In this document: piece after piece, positions 33,549 to 45,500 of the stretch
Layout of the letters: every line of letters begins with the position of its first letter
Position numbering within the stretch: the stretch's first letter is position 1
Assembly (NCBI GenBank): GCA_963971285.1
Contig: OZ020250.1
Span: 7,114,499-7,178,498 of the forward strand
Direction of reading: 5' to 3'
Length of the DNA stretch: 64,000 nt
From: Astropecten irregularis
Lineage: Eukaryota > Echinodermata > Asteroidea > Paxillosida > Astropectinidae
The notes under the pieces: model-generated
The model's database searches: none
What the model was told of the DNA's origin: nothing
Seen by the model: only the letters and a program-made list of their open reading frames with translations
Program-made: the position numbers and the translations under genes

Positions 33549-36500
33549 CTGGTATTAAAGTTATAACAATACTTTTGTTTCACTTACAAGGAGAACTTCC
33601 TATTATGATCTTGAGCAAGTAAACGTTCGCTTTGGTTAGGAGTACCGGATATTGCTAAAACTAGAACTAAATAATTACAGTGTGCACTTACATTTTGTAC
33701 AGGAGTTTGCTTCAGGATCTTCTGGAAAACAAAAACATCAATGGAAATAGGTTAAAAACATTCTTAGAATATAACTATTTGATGAAAGTTGGAATGTTCT
33801 TTCCTGGAATATGATCAACTACGGGGGGGGGGGGGGGGGGGGGTTGTCAGATCCGGTTCAGACCTCGCTTGTGGGATCATCATTATGAAAGGCCGCCGTT
33901 ATCTGCTGAGGAACACAATCTCCCTTGGCCGTTAGATCAGCACGTATCACGTGTGCGGTATATTGTGGCAAGTTTTATGCCTCTAGATTTATGCCGTGAG
34001 ACCAATATCTCCCTGTTCGATTTTATGTCGCCTTTTGTTTAAGATATTTGTGATGTGCGATGTCCCTCCTGCGCCACCGTTTTTTTGCCGACTTGCACAT
34101 GACAAACATTGTTCATTTTATGATGTGAAAGCTGTGAATACTGTAATGTGCGCCTAAAGTGTCATTTGTCATGGCTGCCATAACATCTCGCCTTGGGTAC
34201 GAAACAACACTATAGCTTCACAACGTCCCACTATCTTCGTTTCGAGTGCAAATCCCCTATTATTACACAGGAAAAGCTAAAGGAAAACACGCCCATAATA
34301 TTTTGATTCTTGCGACTTGTACTTCAGCCGATGCAAAGTGGTAATACTTACTATCAGGAGTCCCAGTGGTTACGGGAACAGAAGATACTGCTACTTCTGC
34401 AAAACAAAGATGTGCAGATCACTTTGTTTTATATACATGGAATGTAGGTGGACACAATTATGCATATGGACGCAATCCTTACAAATTGAACGGTTTTCAG
34501 TACTCGGAATATTAATAAAGTCTCCAAATGATTATTTTCTAAAGATATGTATTCATTTCTATGGGGTACTTGGAATACATTCTCGTATTATGCGGAATAT
34601 CAACAGAAGCAATTTATAATTGTCAATTATCTTCAAGGCTGCGCTGCAATGTGAACTGTTAAAATTACAATAATTAAATTATCTTCTTTCAAGATAATTT
34701 TCTGAAGTGACCAGACTGGGGAAAGTTTGGGCAGTTGAGAAATTAATTCTAACGACGCCTTTATTATCGACATTGTTTTGTAGTGGAATACTGACTTTAT
34801 TGGCACAAATTGGACCCCAATCACTCGCCCATTAAAAGGCACGTTCACACAAACCAAAATAGCGCGACTATTTGGGTCTCGCTCTGAATCGCGCTTTTTA
34901 TTGTGTCCACACAGGCTAAAAAGTGCGACCTAAATCGTACCGGTACGATTTATATCAAACTGCTCGTACGCAGTGAAGAGTGAAGTTGCCAGGCAGCCTG
35001 TGCTAAACTCGCGGGCCCGCCTTGAATGAGGGGATATATATAAAAAAATATATAAAAAACAGGTATTTTTGGGAGCACCATTCACAGACCAAATGATCAC
35101 AACTATTTGCAATAAGACGCACTAGTAGCACGATTTGAATCGCGCTGCAAATCGCGACCCAAATAGTACCGCTTTTTTGGTGTGTGTGAACGTGCTTAAT
35201 ATGTCGGCTACCGATCAACCGACCCGAGGTATGGACCCCAACCCCCGTAAAATAATTGAAATAAAATGAACAAATAAAAAGTAACTATAGTTGTCACTAC
35301 AATAGAAACGATTCCGCCAAACATGTTCCACTTTTCCAAGTAACTCACCAGATGTGATCTTAACTTTGCATAAGTAGTTGTTATAATTGCCATCACACTT
35401 TACATCACGAAAAATCCCGCCGTGACTGTATTGGTATATCACGCAGTTTTCTTCTCTGTCCCCTTTTGGCTGGCCTGATGCCCATTTGAGATACACTGTG
35501 CGGTTACTCTTGTTGGAGCTATCGTCCACATATCTCCAAACATTCTCAGTCTCCATGTCATTCTGACCAATCCAGAATTTAGTAGCACTCCTGTAAAAAC
35601 AGTGTTTACAATATCATTATTGACGCATGATGTTGGTCCAGTTATGACACTGCATTGGAGAGGTTTTAAGCCCGGCCTGTTGTAGTGTTCATACTTCTTG
35701 CGATTTGCAATGCCAAGTGAATTTCGGAGACGCAAAAATTTGCCAACATTCGATCGATATTCGGGAAGCAAATTCTGTCGATTTCAGACCATGATTATTT
35801 TGTGCATGCTCCAAAATTCGGACGGAGGTTGGCAGTCACGATCCAGACGGAAATGTTCTCAAAATAGATCTGGTTGGCTGATGTGCCGCGTTGCATAACA
35901 TTTGCATGCACGCATGTAAGTAGTGGGGGGGGGGCTGTCTGGTACACATTGACCTCTGCCCAGAAAACAATAGAGGTCACATAAATATGTATAAGGTTAT
36001 AAAATGATGTCATAGAGTCATAGAAGTATATAATATTCATAAGGGAGATGGCTCAGTGGGAGGTCCGGAAGTAAATATAAAGGGAGATGGCTCAGCGGGA
36101 GGTCCGGAAGTAAATATAAAGGGAGATGGCTCAGCGGGAGGTCCGGAAGTAAATATAAAGGGAGATGGCTCAGCGGGAGGTCCGGAAGTAAATATAAAGG
36201 GAGATGGCTCAGCGGGAGGTCCGGAAGTAAATATAAAGGGAGATGGCTCAGCGGGAGGTCCGGAAGTAATTTTATAGTTTATATAATAAGATAATCTCGC
36301 GTATATAATGTATATCGTTGGCTCACCGTGATATCTGAAAATGAGGTACGATATATACATTAGGACGTGTACACAATAGGCCGTTCGGGGCGCCGTGAAA
36401 ATGAGCAACCGTATAGATTAATCCGTACACAATAGACCGTGATTGCGCGGCGTCCTTTTGTTACGATGAGTCATAGTGATCTATAGTTAGAAACATGAGT

Positions 36501-39500
36501 CATGATCTATATTAAGAAATTACGTCATTGGTATTACCCGTGGGTGACACCACAGGAGGTCCGGAAGTAAACATCGATAATCCCTACACAATGGTAACGG
36601 TTATAACGGGAGTGAGCAATCGGATGAGTAAAATGAGCAAGCGAATGAGCGAATGAGCAAGCGAATGAGTAAATGAGCAAGCGAATGAGTAAATGAGCAA
36701 GCGAATGAGCAAAATGAGCAATCGAATGAGTAAATGAGCAATCGAATGAGTAAATGAGCAAGCGAATGAGTAAATGAGCAATCGGGTGAGTAAAATGAGC
36801 AATCGGATGAGTAAATGAGCAATCGAATGAGTAAATGAGCAAGCGAATGAGTAAATGAGCAATCGGATGAGTAAATGAGCAATCGAATGAGTAAATGAGC
36901 AAGCGAATGAGTAAATGAGCAATCGGATGAGTAAATGAGCAATCGGATGAGTAACTGAGCAAGCGAATTAGTAAATGAGCAATCGACGGTAAATGAGCAA
37001 AGCGAATGAGCAAATGAGCAATCGATCGCGCGGGGAAATAACTATTTATATAAATTCAACGGTTGCGTGCATTTCTAGTCATTAGGAGATTAACCTTAAA
37101 TCGATCAGCATGAATACTTTTTCTGCAGTCAAACCTTATGTTTGACCACACATGTGGCAAATGCTTTGTACGGAGTTATAACCTTTGGAGGCATACAGAA
37201 AGTGCACATGGTCAGAGTGAATCGCCTATGGATGAAACTATAACCACGATGATCGTGAAATTGGCGATTCGGAAATAGAAGAAACTGAGTCTACGCAGTA
37301 TGAATTAGTTGACGGAGCTGCGGAAAATGATTCGGAATCCGAAACGGGGGAGGAAACGGATAACTCATCGGATGAAGATGAATCCAGTTTGGAATTGGAA
37401 GACAATGTCACCTTTCAAGACTGGCTGCAAGAGGCTAAAGGTGCTACCGAAGAGATGTGGACTGAAAAATATGAAAAGTATCTCAACGAGAATTTGAGCG
37501 AAGGTCAAGCCCGAGAAAAGGCCAATAGAAAGACTCTCTGGGCTGTCAAGAGAATCTTCTTCAACAACTACAAGGAGTTTCTGCCAAGTTCCCTGTACCT
37601 GGAAGATAATAATACTCATGAAGAAATTGTGGAAGATCTCAAAGAAAAACTAGATAAAGGCATGACACTTAACGAAGCCTTTAATAGAGTTATGCCTAAA
37701 CATCAGGCTTAATTTGAAGGTCTCTTCCAACACGAGGATGAAGATGGCGATAACGAGAAAGACAATGATGATGATTAAAGATTAATAGTTTCAGACCGGC
37801 TATTAGAATGATCAAATAATGTATCATTTAGCATTATACTATTCCATTAGTCACTCTTATTTACAAAAAACAAACTGCGTATTACCTTGGAAACATGATT
37901 TCCCACGGTGAACAAGAATAAACCAACTGAAAGTAAAGCGTAGCAAAGTATTGCTTCTAAAGTGTCTCATTATTTTATGTTTATAATTATGTAGGCCTAC
38001 TTTTATATTCTTATTGCACAAAATGTTGTAGCAAATTAAATGTACGAGTACGATTATAGTATTATTGAAAACGGAGTAAAATGGATAGTCTTGGAGCGCG
38101 AGCCCCTCTCCTTATAGAAATAAACTTCACTCGGAAGTGGCGCGTATATTACATGAGGTATATACATGATCATAGATTTGTACCATTTTACCTATGATAT
38201 CAATCTCCCCAACTGGCTTTATTATGGACACATTATAGGCCGGTGCCTTCTTGGTGTGATCCGAGTGGACAGCTCATTGTCCGTGGGGATTAAAGCCGAT
38301 GCCAGGTACAGTACAATGGCCAGGAGATTAGATCCGGTGGGTTGCATGGTCTATTGTGTATAGAGATTATAACGGATCTATGTTAACTTCCGGACCTCCT
38401 GTGGTGTCACCCATAGGTAATACCAATGACGTAATTTCTCAATATAGATCGTGACTCACGTTTCTAATTATAGATCACTATGACTCATCATTTATGTAAC
38501 AAAAGGACGCCTCGCAATCACGGTCTATTGTGTACGGATTAGTCTATACGGTTGCTCATTATTTTACACGGCGCCCCGAACGGCCTATTGTGTACACGTC
38601 CTAAATGTATATATCGCCAACTCATTTTCAGATATCACGGTGAGCCAACGATATAAATTATATACACGAAATTATCTTATTATAAAAACTATACAATTAC
38701 TTCCGGACCTCCAGCTGAGCCATTTCCCTTTATATTTACTTCCGGACCTCCCGCTGAGCCATTTCCCTTTATATTTACTTCCGGACCTCCCGCTGAGCCA
38801 TTTCCCTTTATATTTACTTCCGGACCTCCCGCTGAGCCATCTCCCTTATGAATATTATACTTCTATGACTCTATGACATCATTTTATAACCTTATACATA
38901 TTTATGTGACCTCTATTGTTTTCTGGGCAGAGGTCAATGTGTACCAGACAGCCCCCCCCCCCCCCCACTACTCATGTATCAGACGTTTGTATGTGGCGGC
39001 ACGGATTAGAGTGGGTTATACTCAGACTACCCCACATCCCGCGCAACTAAAATTTACTTTGTTCACTTTTCAATGTATAAGAAATAATCCACACAGTTTC
39101 CCTTGTAGTTATTTCATGATTAAAGGATATCCCAATCATATCACCCTGGGCTACAAAGAAGATACAGTTTACAAAGTCAAAGTGTTCTTTATCTTCACAA
39201 CTTACAATAAGCCGGCATTTCTCAGTGCAGTTATTGCATCTTGGATGAGCTGGTTCTCCACCGCATCTTCTATGTCAGCGACATCCCATCCTATGTTGTC
39301 TCCGAGTCCCTGACAGAAGGTCCTAGCATCAAGGAATACTCCATTCCGATTATTGGTGGCCAGGTAGCAGACTCCGGGTTTGAGGGTCTCGTCACTGAAT
39401 GTTTCACCGTAAATGCTGGTACAGGGTCCCGTAGGAGGCTCGATGGACGGCGCAGCTGGTCAGGGATAAATCCGGTGAATAAAAATAAAAACTTGAAAAT

Positions 39501-42500
39501 TATGGAGCTGTAGTAGATTTGGTCTCCATCAATACTAAAAATGCATTTTGACCACAGATTTTTCCTCTCATATTTGTTGACGATTTGTTTTTCAAATATT
39601 GATATGATGATTTACATTTTATGTTAAGCTGCATGCACATAATTTTACAGAGTCAACTAAAACTATTTGAATGGTATACATGTATTGATTGTTTCGTAAG
39701 ATTCTGAAATCAGTTTTCAAGCGACCAATATTGGAACACAATTAAATCGTGACGTTTACACTTTGAAACGACCGAAACTATATCGGCAATTGCAAAACCA
39801 TTGTTATCCTCTACTGACATGCTTTTCCAAAAATACAGACGTTTTGTGCTGCTTATTTAATTTTCAATGAAAAGTCGTTATTTCTTTAAAAACTGAAGTG
39901 ACATGCACTTTTATGGAAGCATTCTTTTTTTGATCAAAACAATGTGGATCTTCAGTGAGCGTGAAATTTGTGCTTGTCGGGTATTGAACAGAACCGTTTA
40001 TAATAATCAAACTAACATGTATTCGACGTAATTAACCTTTTAGGGCTGACCAAAATGAATTTTACAAAGCTTCTATAATTATAAGATCAAGTACAAGTGG
40101 TAGTTTTTGTTTGTTCGTTCTGTCAATTGTTCGTTTATCCCTTAGTCTTATTTCGAATCGTTACTTGTAGGCTATCGGCAATCCGGTGCCATTATACAAT
40201 GTTCAAAATATTTACCTAAACAATATTCACCTAAAATTCCAAACATAGGAGTTGTTCGACATATTTTGTGTAATGTCAAATTGAAACTTAGCACAGAGTT
40301 GACCTCGACCAGTTGCCATTATAGTCGAATGATTTTCCGTGTAGAAAAACAAAAACTGTATGTGATATCATTTTAATCGAACCTATGCGTTTCTTGCAGA
40401 TGAAGGAAATGGCCCGGTTGCAGTCCACATCCTTCCACTTGCCCGCATGGTCAACCCCGATGCAGTTCTCCGATGTGCCACCGTTCGGTTCGCCCGATAA
40501 CCAGTTTAGGAACACCTCACCACCAGACCGCGTGTCGTTGGATGCATACGGCCACTTTCCTTCAACCTCCCGGTCGTTCTGACCAACCCAGTAGTTGTTC
40601 AATCTGTGGATGCAATGATTGTTTATTTGCTAACCCTGTAAGAGTGCCGGCGTAAAGACATATAAATGTGCGGGAATCACTATGGCTGGTTTAAATTAAA
40701 ATATAGTTCTAAGTCAGGGTTTTTTGAAAGAATTTGTACACAAAGCAGACACATCCATTTAACAAAGGGGTAATACCAGTCCATTTTAGGTTGAAATCTC
40801 GGTCTTCTCACTGCTGGTATGATAATTATGGGTAAGTGGAGTTATTAATGGCAAACTGAGATATTTGGCTTGTTGATATCAAGTGATTTGCCCTGTACTA
40901 TGATGCTGCATCAGCAAAATGCGTCTTACGTTTTGAAATCTCGGTGTCTGGCAGATAGTATAGTATTTTCCGTGGCATCCTCAACGTCGACCAGAAACCA
41001 ACCTTCCCCCTGACAATACTCGACGGCCGATTCCCAGGTTAGCTCCAGGTCCATCATGAAATAGCAGTTGCCTGGTTTGGCCGCGCTACCAAAAGCGTCC
41101 TTACGGAGGTCGGAGCATGCTGAAATGCAAATCCAAATAAAAATAAAATAAAAAATGCAATGGCTACTTTCACCATGAGTTATAAGATATCTACCTTCTT
41201 CACTTTTTGATTTACTTTGTTTGTTCATTTGAAACAATTACCTGTGAGTTCAGGTAATAGAGTACTGCCATCACACCTCGTCAAGGGATCTCGCGTTGGC
41301 TCTGGGTCTGCACAATCCAACAAGATAGAAGGGGGTTTCATTAACCTTATCAAGCAGATATTGTTGCGTGAAATTTCGGAACAAAACTTCTTCTTCTTTT
41401 TTAAATAGGCGTCGAAGAGTAAATGTCATACTTTTGGTTTTGACTTAAAGGTGGAGTCACTTAAGTGCATGTAATCTTCGTTGATACCCAAACTTCATAA
41501 TTATTTTGTGATAATATGAATGAGTTTAAGTAAAAACAAATGATGTCAGAACACAGGAAATGTCCATGCACTCCGGTAACATTGTTGGAGGGATTCCACT
41601 AAAATTGGGTTGCAATTAGACTCAACGATACACAATGTTTGTAAAAATCAGAAGTAAAAAACGGAATGTGCGAAGTTGTTTGACATAGAATGACTCATGC
41701 ATGTCTGTCAAATATGTATAGTTACAGTTAAGTATAAAACGCTTTAAAAGGAAGAATTATAACCCACCAGTTTTGAGTTTGCACAGAGTAAAGTACTGTC
41801 CGTGGCAAGGTACATCATGAAAGCGTCCGTTGCTTGTTTTCCTCATGACTAGACAGTTCTCATTCCCTGCTCCGTTGGGTTCACCCCCGGCCCATTTGAG
41901 ATACACCGGACACTGCCCGCTGGAGGTATACCGGTAATCGCCTTCTTGCTCCCGATCATTTTGACCGATCCAGTAATCATTATTCTTTCTACGAGTGCAT
42001 ACGGTGTGAACAACATTGAAAGGTTAAATCGTAATATGTTTCTCATTTTTTCTCTCCCAGGTTTGAGGTCTGCATATTAATGAATTGTATAATGTTTCCA
42101 TACAATAATTATAAAATCTTTAATAAAAGGCTGAGTACAAAATTACATTATGTAATGATCGTTCAACTGATACGGGACTTAAACCTCCCATAAAAGGTGT
42201 TCATTTTCTTCATTGTAAGATGGTACACCTGATTTCTAGCCGCTTGTTAGTCTTCTTTACCTATTAACAGTTAGAACTTACGGGAAATTGTCCCTGTTCC
42301 ACACTTCAAGGAACAGATTCTCCTCGGCGTCCTCGATGTCAACCACCGACCAGGAACCATTGAAGAGAGACCGGCAAAAATCCAGAGCTGCCTGGAAGGT
42401 AAATCTGGTTGATGGCGCTGGCGTAACAAACCCCAGGCACCGAGGGATTACTGAAGGCGGACGGCAAGATGTCACGGCAATCTGGTAAGGAAACGACGGA

Positions 42501-45500
42501 TGAAAGCATAAACACGTCAGTATATTAAAACAATATCAAGAGAATTGGTTTTGTAGGAAGAATAGCTATAAAACCAAATTTAGCGATCAACTACTATTAA
42601 GTATTACTCTGCTGCAATTGCTGGCTTAAAGTTATGAGAAACAAAATATATTAGGCCGCCTCAAATGTAAGGCGACATGCACGAAGAAAAGAATACAATT
42701 TAAACCAATAAAACAGGAAATTCAATATGAGTTGTAGCACAAAATAAAAAGCCAATGGATGTAATATTCATAACAGTATCGATAACTTTTCATTATACAA
42801 AACCACCATATAAGACACTTGGGGCAAAAAATGGGAATACTTGTAATGCCAATTACTGTTCAGAATCGTGATGTATAATGCTTACCATCATAAACCTCCG
42901 TAGAAGATTCCTGAGGGACACCAGGACACGAAGGGACTGTTTCTGTATAAAAACAAACATTTTCGTAATACAAGTCAATACACAGGAGTAGTAACTCACA
43001 AGTAAAATCAATAACCCGATGGAAATAATATCAAATATACAAGATGACATATCAAACATACCAGATGTGATTTTCACTTTGCACAAGTAGTTGTTATGGC
43101 CATCACAGCGTCGATCATCAAACATCCCGCCTTGATTGTAGTACATCACGCAGTTCTGTCTACGGCCTCCGTTAGGCTGGCCTGATGCCCAGTTGAAATA
43201 CACTGTGCCATTACACTTGTTGGAGCTATCGTTCACATATCTCCAAACATTCTCGGTCTTCATGTCATTCTGGCCCATCCAGAATTGAGATGCCCGCCTG
43301 TGGAAGTATAACAATTCTCCCAGCTTATATATTATATAAATGTATTGCCAAATTAAAAATGACATCAAACTATTATACAGTTTTAAATTTAAAGAACAAT
43401 TTCCTAGAAAACACAAAACCCGTATTGAACGATAATTCATCAATTCGGTTTTTGATAGATAACTTTAATGAATAGCCCATTCTATCAACGATGTTAATCA
43501 AAATTGCATATCACGTGAAACGTTTTCCAGGAAACTGGTTATGCGAATGTTATATACGTACATTATTGGCTTAAAATCAATCATTATTGTACACATAGGT
43601 AGGTAGGTAGGTTACCATTATTTTACTCCCATGGGGAGATAGCATCAACACGGTGACATATTTTAGCCACCGTGCTGACATTACGAGATTCAATTTTCTT
43701 TTGTAAGATTACTTTTATTACTTTTTTTTATTATATGTTTTTTGTAAGATGTGTTCTCACAATTTGTAGGTCAATAGATTATGTTGACCGTTTTAATGAA
43801 ACCACTTCAAATCAGATTCCATTAAAATATTGGAATGTTCACTGTCAGCACAAGTGATGTACTAATACTTTTGGGTTTTTGGTTTTGAATTGTACATTAT
43901 AAAAACGGCTTTATTTTCGAATTTGACTTAAAACTTACAACTTGCCACTCTCCTTTAATTCTCGTATTGCGTCTTGGATGAGCTGGTTCTCCACCGCATC
44001 TTCTATGTCAGCGACATCCCATCCTATGTTGTCTTCGAGTCCATGACAGAAGGTCCTAGCATCAAGGAATACTCCATTCTCGTCACTCGCCAGGTAGCAA
44101 ACTCCGGGTTTGAGGTTCTGGTTTCCGAATGCTTTGTCGTGGATATCGCTGCAAGACACCGCGGGGTAACTGTTGCTTGGTGGTGATACTATGGAAAAAA
44201 AAATAGGAGGAGTCATGAACTACATGACTCCTCACCACAGTACCATTATAACTACTACAACATTGGGTTTCCATTTCAATAAGGTCTGCGATGGGTAGCT
44301 TTTCATCAAGGCAAGTGCGGCTATGTTTTCATGTACTTATAAAGCTGAAAACCACCGACAACGTGTACTGAACATGTGGCAAAGCAAAGAGACAGTTCTC
44401 AACTTGTGAGGAATTTCAATTTGTATTCTACGTCATTGTCTAAAAAGAATTGTTTGTGCCTGCGCGCATTGCTGACATTGCATTATCGTGTTTTAGTGAT
44501 TATTGTAGCGCAATAGCTATTTACAAGCTACACGAGAAGGGAAAGAAACGGTACGGCGCCTGTTACAGGCAGAATGCCACCGCTTCAAATGCCGGCGGAA
44601 TGGCCATATTGCCCAGAATTGCATCTCGTCTAAGAAGAGAAAGAGGTCGAGAAACGGGTCCAAGGTAACCATGCGGCCTTATGGAAAGCAACTAGCAACA
44701 AGGTCCAAGAAGCGGACCATGGTTTACCGCACGGTAAAGTTGACTCGTGCACAGTAGTTGTGTGTTTGTGTGCAAGTGACTGTGCCAGCGAAGAAACCGA
44801 GCGAACCTGTTGGTGTATGGGCTACGCCATGAGCCCTTTTTCAACTTTATTGTCAGAAGATCGGCAAGTACTAACATGGAGGCACATGTACGAAGCGCGG
44901 ATGGATATCCGCTAGATAGTTATGTATCGGCAGTGGATAGGTGGATATTTCTGTTGGGTGGACGACTTACCATTGCTGCTACATTCGGTAAACTGGAAAC
45001 CTTCGAATGCATTCTTGGGATGGATCGTTTGCTGCCTACAGTACAGGCGGGACCAGTAATTAACACGCGCAGGACCTCAGCATTCATGGAGAAAGGGCTA
45101 AAGGTATTGACACTGTTACGCGATGTTGGATAAGTAATGACACATGTCGCACAAGATTCTTGAAACACAAGATTATTGGAGCATCACTAATGTCGGCCAC
45201 GTACTCTGTATAAATTGACTTATCGGAAAATCAAGAGGGCGATGTTTTTTAACATCATAGACATGTCCTTTTTTTTTTTACTTGAACAGTTAACAAACTT
45301 GGTAATGATACTAATAGTTTGAACAATGTTTTGTCTCAGACTTGACTTGCCAAAAAGAAAGGACATTGTTGCAAACAAAATCCAAGTTTCCTGTTTTCTG
45401 TAATAATAATAATAAACTTCCGGTGAAATGCTTTGTTTTCAATAACACGACATATCAATCTGAGCAAGTGGGGCTGTGCTGATGCGGCTGACACAACCTG

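Larger units (their letters stand above)
35919..38972. mobile_element. 3.05-kb Polinton-like element with ~0.6-kb inverted ends
   Basis: The ends read AGTAGTGGGGGG and CCCCCCACTACT. The inverted repeats run inward for about 600 bases (to about 36575 and from about 38375). CATGTA flanks both sides (35913-35918, 38973-38978), while gene A has one CATGTA at the same site. A 6-base duplication, 5'-AG..CT-3' ends and inverted repeats of several hundred bases are the published hallmarks of Polintons/Mavericks. This copy is far too short to encode polymerase or integrase. It carries one decayed ORF of unknown origin. It lies in intron 10 of gene B. Confidence 0.75.

Noticed and set aside
36534-37013. 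159-codon minus-strand frame rich in LIRLL and SFTH repeats
   Set aside because: It is the translation of the AATGAGCAA/CGAATGAGTA array; several frames are open for the same reason.
36046-38848. CRISPR-like array of 39-bp units
   Set aside because: Units are contiguous without spacers and lie in transposon ends of an animal genome.
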